Below are positions 23,533 to 31,366 of a stretch of 36,302 nt of DNA, one piece after another; positions within the stretch are counted from its first letter, which is position 1, and each line of letters begins with the position of its first letter. The notes under the pieces are model-generated. The model had not been told where the DNA came from, did not search any database, and saw nothing but the letters and a program-made list of their open reading frames with translations. The stretch is from assembly GCA_910586205.1 (NCBI GenBank), contig CAJUGD010000035.1, forward strand, positions 1-36,302, written 5' to 3'. Source of the stretch: an uncultured Lachnospiraceae bacterium (GTDB lineage: Bacteria > Bacillota > Clostridia > Lachnospirales > Lachnospiraceae). The translations under genes and the position numbers were made by a program.

Positions 23533-25443
23533 TCACATCCCCGGCCCTTCCCCCAGCCGCACCTCTCCCGGCCCAGGCTCTAAAGCCCCAATACTTCCCG
23601 GCCCGGAAACCGCCCCTGTTCCGGCAGGATTCTCTCCCCCGGCTTGATCCTTCTCCGCCCTGACAGCATTTCCGGCCCCGGCACGCTCCTTCTCCGCCCC
23701 GGCAGCATTCTCTGTCCCTGCACGCTCTTTCTCCTCTCCAGCCGCCCCTTCCCCATTCTGCGCTCCATCCCTGGCCGCAATCCCTGCCTGGGCCGCTTCC
23801 AGCTTCCCGTTAATCCCGTCCGCCAGCTCCGGAAGCTCCAAACGGATATAGATTGCCTGGGCTGTCCGATAATACGTAACGGCGCTCTCATACTTTCCCT
23901 CCGCCAGATACATATTCCCCTGGTTCTCCAGCTCAATGGCATTTTTCTGGTCATTCACCCTCTGCTGGTTCTCCAGCTCCTCCTTTGCCTCCTGGGATTC
24001 CTTCTCCTTCCTTTCTTCCTCCTCCCTTGCCTCCTGAGATTCCTTTTTTTCCGCATCTGCCTGAGCATTCTCCGCTTCCTTTTCCGCTTTAGCCTTCTGA
24101 CTGTCCTTTTCCACGGCCTCCTCCACCGCTGCCTGCTTCCTTAAAGCTTCCTCCTTCCCCTCACCGTAATACAAAGCCGCCGCACGGTCTCTCGCTTCCC
24201 GGTACGCCTCAATGGCCCCTTCCCGGTCCCCAAAGCCTTCCCGCTTCTCCCCCAGCTCCATCAAGTCAAACACAGCCAGATACCCCTCCGCTTCCTTCAT
24301 CCGGGCATCCAGATAATCCCTCCCCACATTTCCCGCCTCCTCCGAAAGCCTGCGGGCCTTCCGGTACAGCTCCTGGGCCTTCTGATACTCCCCTTCCCCC
24401 ATGGCCTCATCCGCCAGCAGAACCTGCTCCGAAAGCTTCAGGCACCGGTCCGCCTCCTTCGCCTCCTCCTGATGCTTTAAGCCCTCCGCCAGCTTTTTCG
24501 CCTCCCCATACTCCTCTGCCGCCTTCTTATAATTGTCATAATGCAAATATTCCTCCCCGCTCTCCATGCACCGCACCAACCTCTCCTCCCGGTTTTTCAC
24601 ATTCCGGTGGCGCAGATACATCCCCAGGCTGATTCCCCCCACCAAAAGGACAAGGGGAATTGCTGCCATCAATACCTGCTTTATGGGAAACCTCTTTTTC
24701 GGCGGCTGGTACACCTGATCCACAAACGTTACGGCCAGCGTATAATTATCCACCGGGTTCTGTTCCTGTCCGGCCAGGATCTCATCCTCCACCTGGTTTA
24801 AGATTTCCTCCGGCTCTTTTGCATCCTTAGACAACTCCAAAAGCTTCTCGTCACTGCATCTTTCCCAGATCCCCCGGCTCATCAGATACAGGATATCCCC
24901 GTTTACCAACCGGATCTTTTTGGAAATGTCTGCCTTTGGCGTCCCCCTCTCCCCCAGATAAGAATACAGGTTATTCCGGCCCTCATAGATCTCCGCCGCA
25001 TCCTTTGGCAGCTCCCCCTTTTGGGTAAGCTCCTCTGCCAAAGACTGATCCCTGGTCCGGACCAGGAAACGGCTCCCCCTCTCCAGATAAAACCGGCTGT
25101 TTCCCACACAGCAGGAACGGACGCTCCGGTAATCCGTCACCGCCATCACCACCGACGCCTTCAGACGCATCCCGCCCCGCTGCTTCTTAAGCTCCCGGTG
25201 CGCCCCCTGCAGGTAACGCTCCAGCCTCCCCTTTCTCATGGTAGGTCTTTCACTGAAGCTGCGGATCAGGCTCTCCACCACAATCCGCGCACTGTTCTCC
25301 AAAGGCTCCCCGTCCAGGCTGTCCGCCAGCACATAGCAGGCAAAATCATCCAGCTCCGCATAGCCGAAATAATCCCGGTTCACCAGGGCCTGCCCCTCCT
25401 CCGACAAAAACCGGGTCTGAAATTCCGAGTTGATCCGCCTCAT
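23533..25443 (-). CDS. PP2C-like protein with transmembrane segment and TPR/coiled-coil tail
   Basis: A 636-residue protein whose ATG overlaps the TGA of the upstream PP2C gene (ATGA), with GGGGGAGGTG as ribosome binding site. Residues 1-242 are a PP2C-type domain: NRDYFGY (22-28), VLADSLDG (38-45; normally ADGMGG), CCVGNSRFYL, MSRGIW (188-193; normally SDG), VDNYTLAV (231-238; the DN-x-T motif is kept). A transmembrane helix lies at about 257-276. The rest is helical repeats of TPR type (LHYDNYKKAAEEYGEAKKLA, LAEGKYESAVTYYRTAQ), a Glu/Lys coiled coil, and an Ala/Gly/Glu-rich tail with AGAE/AGTEN repeats. The phosphatase domain should be cytoplasmic and the tail outside, or the reverse with a single-span anchor. 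The missing Asp in SRG suggests weak or no catalysis. Confidence 0.82.
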   Translation of the reverse strand: MRRINSEFQTRFLSEEGQALVNRDYFGYAELDDFACYVLADSLDGEPLENSARIVVESLIRSFSERPTMRKGRLERYLQGAHRELKKQRGGMRLKASVVMAVTDYRSVRSCCVGNSRFYLERGSRFLVRTRDQSLAEELTQKGELPKDAAEIYEGRNNLYSYLGERGTPKADISKKIRLVNGDILYLMSRGIWERCSDEKLLELSKDAKEPEEILNQVEDEILAGQEQNPVDNYTLAVTFVDQVYQPPKKRFPIKQVLMAAIPLVLLVGGISLGMYLRHRNVKNREERLVRCMESGEEYLHYDNYKKAAEEYGEAKKLAEGLKHQEEAKEADRCLKLSEQVLLADEAMGEGEYQKAQELYRKARRLSEEAGNVGRDYLDARMKEAEGYLAVFDLMELGEKREGFGDREGAIEAYREARDRAAALYYGEGKEEALRKQAAVEEAVEKDSQKAKAEKEAENAQADAEKKESQEAREEEERKEKESQEAKEELENQQRVNDQKNAIELENQGNMYLAEGKYESAVTYYRTAQAIYIRLELPELADGINGKLEAAQAGIAARDGAQNGEGAAGEEKERAGTENAAGAEKERAGAGNAVRAEKDQAGGENPAGTGAVSGPGSIGALEPGPGEVRLGEGPGM

Positions 25444-26360
25444 CTTACACCTCCCCCGGACGTCGGGACAAAAAACACCACAATGCTCCCGTTCTCCTTA
25501 TCCCCTCCGGGCTTTTTCTCCGCTTCCCCCACTGCCTGGGCCGCCTGCTTTTGACACCCTCCCCCTTCTGCCAGGATATCCTCCAGCTCCGCCCAGGAAA
25601 GCTCCTGCCAGATTCCTTTGCTTGCCATCACCACCCGGTCTCCGGCCCGCAGCCGGACGGGCCTGTCCGCAAGCTCAATCTCATGAAACCCGTCCATCCC
25701 CAGGTAGTTCCAGCACCGCTTCTCCTCCATGCTCCAGACCGCCTCCCTCTTAGAAAGCTTCCCCTCCTCATATGCCTGCACTGCCATTACATCCAGGGTA
25801 TGCCCCTTGCTTAAAGGGATCAGCTCCCCGTTCCGCCACAAGGCAATCCGGATATCCCCCGCCAAAGCATAATGAAGCGCCGCTCCACTGACAAACGCCG
25901 CCGCCAGACAAGCGCCCCCATACCGCACCCCAATGGTCCTCTGGATCCGCAGATGGGCCTCCCCAAAAACCGTGCGGAAAAAATACTCCGGATTGTGAAG
26001 CTCCCGGTAAGGCTCATAAGCATCCAATACCGTATCCAATCCAATCTGCGCACAGACCTGCCCCGTATTCTCCTTCCCAATCCCGTCCGCCAGCACAGCC
26101 AAAATCCCTGCGCTGCTCATAGACACCTCCGCCCGGTCCGCCTGAAGCTGCCGGTTCCCCGTAGTCTGGGCAATCCCATAATCCAAAGGTGTGGGAAATG
26201 AATCCGGCTCCCGGCCAGACTCTCCCCTGTTCGGCAAAGGCTTTCCATCCGCCCCATCCTTTGAGAAAAACTCCCCCAGCGCTGCCACCCGCGCCAGAAT
26301 CAATCCAATCAACAGGACCGCCAAAAGCGCCACGACTTCCATATCCACTATCCCTGTCAT
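25440..26360 (-). CDS. Membrane-anchored PP2C-like protein
   Basis: A 306-residue protein from the ATG at 26360, which overlaps the stop of the FHA gene (ATGA); in-frame ATGs at 26378 and 26342 are alternatives. A transmembrane helix follows at once (VVALLAVLLIGLILARVAAL). The PP2C domain keeps LADGIGKENTG (DG at 92-93) and an ALAGDIRIALWRNGEL strand pair. Motif SDG is SKG (247-249), and DN-x-T is ENGS (289-292). Because metal-binding Asp residues are changed, activity is doubtful. In T6SS-type clusters a PP2C phosphatase (PppA) counteracts a kinase acting on an FHA protein; here FHA genes are adjacent but no kinase is in the window. It is translationally coupled to both neighbours, so all three probably act in one membrane-associated assembly. 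Confidence 0.82.
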   Translation of the reverse strand: MTGIVDMEVVALLAVLLIGLILARVAALGEFFSKDGADGKPLPNRGESGREPDSFPTPLDYGIAQTTGNRQLQADRAEVSMSSAGILAVLADGIGKENTGQVCAQIGLDTVLDAYEPYRELHNPEYFFRTVFGEAHLRIQRTIGVRYGGACLAAAFVSGAALHYALAGDIRIALWRNGELIPLSKGHTLDVMAVQAYEEGKLSKREAVWSMEEKRCWNYLGMDGFHEIELADRPVRLRAGDRVVMASKGIWQELSWAELEDILAEGGGCQKQAAQAVGEAEKKPGGDKENGSIVVFFVPTSGGGVR

Positions 26361-26857
26361 TGCCTGATATCGTTCCATTCAAAGTTATCCCCACACAAAG
26401 GCACAAAGATAAAGCGGCTGTTCCCCATCTCAATCACGTCATAGGGCTTCAAATCTGTAGGCACATACACCGCGTCCCCTCCTAAGTACACCAGACCGGA
26501 AGCATCCCCCGGCAGCACCACGGTCTTCCTCTTTTTGTGGTCATACACAATCACCGCATGATTCCTCCGGTTAATCTCATTGTCCCCCAGGATGCGGATG
26601 TCCATCTCGTCCCCCCGCCCCACAAAATTCTTTCCTTTATGGATCTTGTAATCCATCCCCACCCGCGCTCCGCTGATGCACACCAGCCAGCCGCACACCG
26701 GCTCTAATTCCTCCTCCAGAATCTCCACCGGAGGCTCAAACCCCGCCGGTTTGATATCCCCGCTCTCCGCCTCCAGCTTCATACTGCAGTACGGACAAAC
26801 CTTTCCATACCGTCTCCCATTGTATACATGCCCGTTTGGACATCTCACTAAGCTCAT
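26357..26857 (-). CDS. Zinc-ribbon FHA domain protein
   Basis: A 166-residue protein. The ATG at 26857 is chosen because GGGAGGCGG stands eight bases upstream and because the product then starts with a zinc-ribbon-like module: MSLVRCPNGHVYNGRRYGKV followed by CPYC. An FHA domain occupies about residues 70-160: KNFVGRGDEMDIRILGD, INRRNHAVIVYDHKKRK, and DVIEMGNSRFIFVP. The Gly-Arg of the first loop and the N/S-x-x-H of the second, both usual phosphothreonine-binding positions, are present (GRGDE, RRNHA). It has no membrane span. FHA proteins (Fha, TagH) switch T6SS assembly after Thr phosphorylation. It lies between another FHA gene and the PP2C pair. Confidence 0.84.
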   Translation of the reverse strand: MSLVRCPNGHVYNGRRYGKVCPYCSMKLEAESGDIKPAGFEPPVEILEEELEPVCGWLVCISGARVGMDYKIHKGKNFVGRGDEMDIRILGDNEINRRNHAVIVYDHKKRKTVVLPGDASGLVYLGGDAVYVPTDLKPYDVIEMGNSRFIFVPLCGDNFEWNDIRQ

Positions 26858-26916
26858 CTTACACCGCCTCCCGTTTCTTTCTCTGCTTGTCAACCTGAAA
26901 CCCGTTTTTCCTTCCG

Positions 26917-27474
26917 TTATGTCAGCAGCAGCCTGGTATTTGCAATATACAGCACATCCCCCGCCCTCACCTGGCAGGGACGGTTCATAATCCGGTAACA
27001 ATTCCCGTCCTCCACCTTCTGCACCCGCACTCCGTTAGAAGACCCCAAATCCTCCACATACCACCGATCCAGGCTGTAATTCAACGCCGCGTGCTGGTAA
27101 TCCACAAAAGCTCCGTACTCACACCCCTCCAGATCCACGTCCACATCCTCCTCCTTTCCTGCCCGTCCGATAATCACAGACACCCTTCCCGCCAGGTTCC
27201 ATGATCGAACCGGCTTATTGTTCTCATCCAAAAGCAGCAGCTCCCGGATCACCGGCTCTGCCCCCTGCTGACGGCTTCCTTCCCCTTCTCCCTTCCCGTC
27301 CACAGCTAAAAGCCGGATCAAGTCCCAGGCAGAAACCGCCGCGCACAAGGCTGCTGCCGCGGCCAGGGCCAGATTCCCCCGCAGCCCCATATCGATCATC
27401 AGCAGGGCGGAAACCGCCAGGATTGCCCCGTCGCAGACTGCCCTTGCTGTTCTTTTCCCTTTCATATATTCCAT
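26917..27474 (-). CDS. Membrane FHA domain protein
   Basis: A 185-residue protein, ATG at 27474 with GGGAG seven bases before it. Two hydrophobic helices at the N-terminus (AILAVSALLMIDMGL, and LALAAAAALCAAVSAWDLIR) anchor it. The C-terminal FHA domain begins near residue 95: VSVIIGRAG, then VDYQHAALNYSLDRWYVEDL, then LGSSNGVRV and RAGDVLYIANTRLLLT. These are the canonical GR, H and SSNG loop residues for phosphothreonine recognition. It sits three bases after the DnaJ stop and is likely co-translated. It may recruit a phosphorylated CIS part to the membrane. Confidence 0.86.
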   Translation of the reverse strand: MEYMKGKRTARAVCDGAILAVSALLMIDMGLRGNLALAAAAALCAAVSAWDLIRLLAVDGKGEGEGSRQQGAEPVIRELLLLDENNKPVRSWNLAGRVSVIIGRAGKEEDVDVDLEGCEYGAFVDYQHAALNYSLDRWYVEDLGSSNGVRVQKVEDGNCYRIMNRPCQVRAGDVLYIANTRLLLT

Positions 27475-27477
27475 CCC

Positions 27478-27924
27478 CTATCTCCCGATTTTCCCGAAAA
27501 AAGAAGCAAACAGTTCCTCGGCATTAACCGCCCCTTCCGTTTTCTTCCCCTTATCCCCTTTTGGATGATACGTCTCCATCCCCTTCCCTGCCTGGAACCC
27601 AAAGAAACGTTCAAAGGCGTCCATATCCGGCATGGGTCCTGCCTTTTCCCCAGGCATCCCCCTCTGTTTTCTCTCCGTCTGCTTTCTCTCCGTCTGTTTC
27701 CCCTTCTCCCCCTGCTCCTCAAGCCTTTGGTCATACTGCTCCCGCTGCTTCATATCTCCCAGGCACCCATATGCCTCCTGGATCTCATACATCCGCGCCT
27801 CTTTCTTTTTATCCCCCTTCACCACATCCGGGTGATACTGCTTTGCCAGCTTCCGGTAAGCCGCCTTAATCTCCCTCTCCCCGGCCCCTCTTGTCAGGCC
27901 AAGCACGCCATAATAATCCTTCAT
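27478..27924 (-). CDS. DnaJ-domain co-chaperone
   Basis: A 148-residue protein with an N-terminal J domain (residues 1-65): YYGVLGLTRGAGEREIKAAY, then LAKQYHPDVVKGDKKKEARM with the invariant HPD motif. The zinc-finger and substrate-binding parts of full DnaJ are absent. A Lys/Glu/Arg-rich linker (RKQTERKQRG) leads to a short C-terminal element with FERFFGF and ELFASFFGKIG. Such short J proteins direct a dedicated Hsp70 to a client. The Hsp70-like ATPase is encoded five genes downstream in the same operon. It lies after the terminator-like hairpin, so it is expected at lower level than the tube and sheath. Confidence 0.9.
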   Translation of the reverse strand: MKDYYGVLGLTRGAGEREIKAAYRKLAKQYHPDVVKGDKKKEARMYEIQEAYGCLGDMKQREQYDQRLEEQGEKGKQTERKQTERKQRGMPGEKAGPMPDMDAFERFFGFQAGKGMETYHPKGDKGKKTEGAVNAEELFASFFGKIGR

Positions 27925-28041
27925 CCCTTTCTCCCCTCTTTCCCTTAAAAACCGTTCCTTATACCTTTCCAGGAAGGAAAAGAGCCTGACAGAATCCTCC
28001 GGTTTACCAAACCTTCCCGCCTCCCCTTATCCTCCACACCG

Positions 28042-28075
28042 TTTAAAAAGGGCAGCCTGCCACCGGCAGGCCGCC
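28042..28075 (-). terminator. Hairpin with T-tract between tube and dnaJ genes (likely attenuator)
   Basis: On the minus strand a GC-rich stem GGC-GCCTGCC, loop GGT, and GGCAGGC-GCC with one mismatch (28051-28075) is followed by CTTTTTAAAC. This is a good intrinsic terminator. Since the operon continues with a well-spaced gene series, it probably reduces rather than stops transcription, giving excess sheath and tube over regulators. Confidence 0.8.
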
Positions 28076-28127
28076 TTACATCACACCGGAAACAGCTATT
28101 CCTAAGTTCCCAAACCTCTTTGGCCCT

Positions 28128-28553
28128 TTATATGCTGTATCCGCCTTCCACTGCAACCTGTGTCATCTTATCCTTCTTCTGTTTGATGACCAGCCGGAAG
28201 GTCCCTACGCCTTCCGTGTCCCCGTAATCCTCCTTATAATCCACCACAAAGGCATTGGGATACGTATATTTGCGCACCACCTGGGATGCTGCAATCACTT
28301 CAATGCTTACCTTCCGGTAGCAGTCTGACTTTTCCGCAGGCACCAGCGCCCACAGCCCCAACTGACGGGTGGAATCAAAAGGATCCCCGTCCACGGCCGT
28401 CAGGATCTTTCCCGTGATCTCCACGGTGCTTCCAAGATCCGTAGAACGGGCATTGCTGTCCATGGGGATGTCGGTCCGGAACTTCACCCCCGTCACACTC
28501 GTAGTCCCCAAATCAATCGTTGTTGCACCCTCTACCTTTAATGTAAATCCCAT
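28128..28553 (-). CDS. CIS inner tube protein (paralogue 2)
   Basis: A 141-residue beta-rich protein with ribosome binding site AGGAAGGAATAAGAGC. It shares with the next protein the block KFRTDIPMDSNARSTDLGST (here) versus VFGADIPQDSNARSTDLGST. It also shares YRKVSIEVIAASQVV versus YRNVQVEVVNASQIV, and an end with IKQKKDKM followed by V-x-x-EGG. Length, beta composition and position directly after the sheath gene fit a phage gp19/Hcp-like tube subunit. Many CIS encode two tube proteins, one for the shaft and one as first ring on the hub. The following hairpin suggests this is the last highly expressed structural gene. Confidence 0.75.
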   Translation of the reverse strand: MGFTLKVEGATTIDLGTTSVTGVKFRTDIPMDSNARSTDLGSTVEITGKILTAVDGDPFDSTRQLGLWALVPAEKSDCYRKVSIEVIAASQVVRKYTYPNAFVVDYKEDYGDTEGVGTFRLVIKQKKDKMTQVAVEGGYSI

Positions 28554-28641
28554 GCTCTTATTCCTTCCTTTCCTTTACTTTTCATTTCAAAACCCGCTTT
28601 CTGCAAAAACGCCGATTCCTTCCGATCCGCTGTGCTGTCCC

Positions 28642-29070
28642 TTACTCCCCGCTGAATCCGCCCTCAAACTTCACATTTGCCATCTTATCCTTCTTCTGCT
28701 TAATCAAAAGCTTAAACACCCCGGCCCCGGTCTCATCCGTAAAATCCTCCTCATACCCAACCACAAAAGCATTGGAAATAACAATCTGACGCACGATCTG
28801 GGACGCATTCACCACTTCTACCTGCACGTTCCGGTAGCAGTCCAAGTTCTCCGCAGGCACCAAAGACCACCGGGCAAGCTTGCTGGTGTCATCCGCAGCC
28901 TCCCCGTCCACCGGCGTCAGAATCCTTCCCGAAACCAGCACCGTGCTTCCAAGATCCGTAGAACGGGCATTGCTGTCCTGGGGGATGTCCGCCCCGAATA
29001 CCACCTTCGTAATACTGGTCTCCGGCAAATAAATCGATTCGCTTCCCTCAATCTTCATCCGTAATCCCAT
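28642..29070 (-). CDS. CIS inner tube protein (paralogue 1)
   Basis: A 142-residue protein with strong ribosome binding site AAAAGGAGGAGTTAAACA. The fold looks like a single beta-barrel: VSGRILTPVDG, WSLVPAENLDCYRNV, VISNAFVVGYEEDF, FKLLIKQKKDKM. It differs from paralogue 2 mainly in the N-terminal strand and the C-terminal 20 residues. A stretch of 36 identical bases (28943-28978 here, 28426-28461 in the paralogue) points to recent duplication or gene conversion. It directly follows the sheath gene and is predicted to form hexameric rings stacked inside the sheath. Confidence 0.76.
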   Translation of the reverse strand: MGLRMKIEGSESIYLPETSITKVVFGADIPQDSNARSTDLGSTVLVSGRILTPVDGEAADDTSKLARWSLVPAENLDCYRNVQVEVVNASQIVRQIVISNAFVVGYEEDFTDETGAGVFKLLIKQKKDKMANVKFEGGFSGE

Positions 29071-29119
29071 TGTTTAACTCCTCCTTTTTCTTTGTTTTTT
29101 CTTCTTTCTATCCTGGAAA

Positions 29120-29144
29120 CGATCCCGCAAATTGCGGTAGATCG
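29120..29144 (-). other. Stem-loop between sheath and first tube gene
   Basis: An interrupted hairpin: CGATC, TA bulge, CCGCA, loop ATT, TGCGG, GATCG on the minus strand. No T-run follows. It may stabilise the downstream tube mRNA or mark a processing site. Confidence 0.5.
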
Positions 29145-29155
29145 CAACTCCCTCT

Positions 29156-31327
29156 TTATCCTTTCTCCCCGGCCTTGCGGGTAAGCTGCACCTTCAGGTT
29201 CCGGGTGGTATTGGAAAATGTCACCTGCACCGTGCAGATCCCATACTTCTCATCAATGGTGTAATCCAGCTCATCCCCGTCCTGTAAGATAGAGTTGATA
29301 TGCTGGCGATCCCCGTCCCACCGGCTTTTCTGGCTGTTAGGGTTGCTGCTGAAAAACTTCAGAATCTTATCCTGCTTAAAGTCCCCGCTGTAAAAACGCA
29401 GCATCCGCTCAATATACGTCACCACCAGCGTCTTATAAATCGGCTCAAACTCACTTCCGTTGCTCAACAGATTCCTGGCCTTATATACCGTGATATTCCG
29501 GATTTCCTTCCCCTTGCACTGGGCATTGTCCGAGCTGAACACAAATCCAAAGCCTGTGTGGTTGATGGAATTTTTAATGGCATTGGTAAACCCGGAGATC
29601 TCCTTGGTCATGCTGGTACATGCCAAAAGCCCGTTGTCATCCGCCTCCACGTCAAACCGGACCCCCGGATACTCACTTGAGGTGTTGTGAAACCGCTCCT
29701 TCAAATACTCCGGACACTGCCATGCGGCCGTGATCCCCGCCGCCTCATAGGCAGCCCCCACATAGATCCCCTCCAGCCACATCTTCATCACATCTTCCTT
29801 TTCTTTGGAAAGGGACACATTCCCGTCCTCATCCATCACCATCTTCCGGTCCAGCACCAGGCCCGACTTATCCTTAGGGATAATGGTTCCGTTGGGAATG
29901 CAGGGTACCGCAAACTCACTGTAATCCTTTTTCATGAGCGGCACACATTTATCCTTAAAATTCTGGATCCCTTCTGTGGCAATATAGCTGAAGGTAGTCT
30001 CCTCTCCGGTGCAGAAGCTGAAAAACGTGGTAATCCGGTAAGGCTGGATGGCATTCATCAGGGTAGCCAGACTTTCCATGGAATTGGTCCCGGCCTTCTC
30101 CACCTTCTTATTCCCCGCAAAACGGACCCGCTGCAGCTTCCCGCCCTCCGACTGGTTCAACTCCACATCCGGCACAATCCCGAACCAGACCGTATTGTCA
30201 AACTCATTTTTGTCGTTGGTAGTGTTTAAATACGCCAACAGCCTGGGCAGATTGGAGGACTTGACCATCATGTCCAGAGGAACATTGCAGATCAAAAGCT
30301 TCGGCTCCATCCCCTTTTCCTTTACCTGGTACTGGTCAAAAAAGATCTTCACCCCCAGGATTTTCTCCACCAAAGGCTTTACCGCCTTCACAAAATCATC
30401 CTTGCTCCTCTTATAAAACTCCAGGTACTGGTTATAGTGGCGCACCTCCGCCTCCCGGTCCAGGGCGCTTTCCATGCCGGTTCCCAATGGACAGAAGGTC
30501 CGCACCACCAAATCCCGCACATAATCCGACGGCTCCTCATTTAAGGCGTCATAATCCTCCCGGAAAGCTTCTGCAAGGCTGGCCGCGTTGGCATCCTCCA
30601 GCACCGTAAGCTCGGTGCTCTCCTCCTGCTTCATTTCCAGGACCTTTAACTCCCCGTCGTCCCCAATGCTCAAAATCCCGGCCTTAAAGTCCGGACCCCC
30701 GGGGCCTGCCTCCCCGCCCCCGGCCAAAAGACGCATCTTGGAATCCTCAATGGCCAGGGGAAGCATGGCCAAAATATGATTATAATTGCGGCTGGCCTGG
30801 TCAAACTGATAATTCAGCTTGTCTCCAAAATCCAGACGCTTGGGGTCCCCCTCATCCAGCTCCGCATATTTCTCAAAAGTATAGCTGATCTCCCTCCGCA
30901 CCTGACGGATATCCTCCATGACCTTTTTGGGAGAAATCATATCCAGCACATTGGCAAAATTGAAATCCACGTTAGCCACCCCCTGGGCCCCTTTCGCGTC
31001 CAGCAGGGTAAAAAGCATGTTCAAAAGGTCATTGCTCTCATTGAGCAGAATCTCCGTAACACAGTTCTCCGGGATGTTTTCCGGCTTCACCAGGCTGTAT
31101 TTCATACATTCCGAAGCCGCGTCACACCAGGAATAGACCACCGGACGAAACCGTTCTAAGTATTCTTCCAGGCTCCCCACCAGCAGGACATCATTGATCT
31201 CCTTGATCTTGTCGTCATCCAGGCTGTTCTTCCCCCGCACATCCCCGATCAGGGTCAGCAGGTTGGGCCTTTCCGGATTGATTTCGGCAAACAGGATGGT
31301 CCTGTTTGTCTGTGTGATTGTCTCCAT
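29156..31327 (-). CDS. CIS contractile sheath protein (large, single)
   Basis: A 723-residue protein from the ATG at 31327; a GTG at 31333 adds two residues. The second half looks like a contractile sheath: a variable middle, the TNDKNEFDNTVWFGIVPDVE region, and the conserved C-terminal segment RNITVYKARNLLSNG, IYKTLVVTYIERMLRFYSGD, INSILQDGDELDYTIDEKYG, VQVTFSNTTRNLKVQLT, as in T6SS TssC and phage sheaths. The first about 200 residues are helical and acidic (LDAKGAQGVANVDFNFANVL, VMEDIRQVRREISYTFEKY) and are not usual for short phage sheaths. No separate TssB-like small sheath gene is seen. The single large protein therefore may combine both roles. It is the second gene behind the Agr-type box promoter and is followed by the two tube genes. 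Confidence 0.8.
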   Translation of the reverse strand: METITQTNRTILFAEINPERPNLLTLIGDVRGKNSLDDDKIKEINDVLLVGSLEEYLERFRPVVYSWCDAASECMKYSLVKPENIPENCVTEILLNESNDLLNMLFTLLDAKGAQGVANVDFNFANVLDMISPKKVMEDIRQVRREISYTFEKYAELDEGDPKRLDFGDKLNYQFDQASRNYNHILAMLPLAIEDSKMRLLAGGGEAGPGGPDFKAGILSIGDDGELKVLEMKQEESTELTVLEDANAASLAEAFREDYDALNEEPSDYVRDLVVRTFCPLGTGMESALDREAEVRHYNQYLEFYKRSKDDFVKAVKPLVEKILGVKIFFDQYQVKEKGMEPKLLICNVPLDMMVKSSNLPRLLAYLNTTNDKNEFDNTVWFGIVPDVELNQSEGGKLQRVRFAGNKKVEKAGTNSMESLATLMNAIQPYRITTFFSFCTGEETTFSYIATEGIQNFKDKCVPLMKKDYSEFAVPCIPNGTIIPKDKSGLVLDRKMVMDEDGNVSLSKEKEDVMKMWLEGIYVGAAYEAAGITAAWQCPEYLKERFHNTSSEYPGVRFDVEADDNGLLACTSMTKEISGFTNAIKNSINHTGFGFVFSSDNAQCKGKEIRNITVYKARNLLSNGSEFEPIYKTLVVTYIERMLRFYSGDFKQDKILKFFSSNPNSQKSRWDGDRQHINSILQDGDELDYTIDEKYGICTVQVTFSNTTRNLKVQLTRKAGEKG

Positions 31328-31366
31328 AGGCACTCACTCCCTCTTCCTTATTTTTCTATATCTCTG

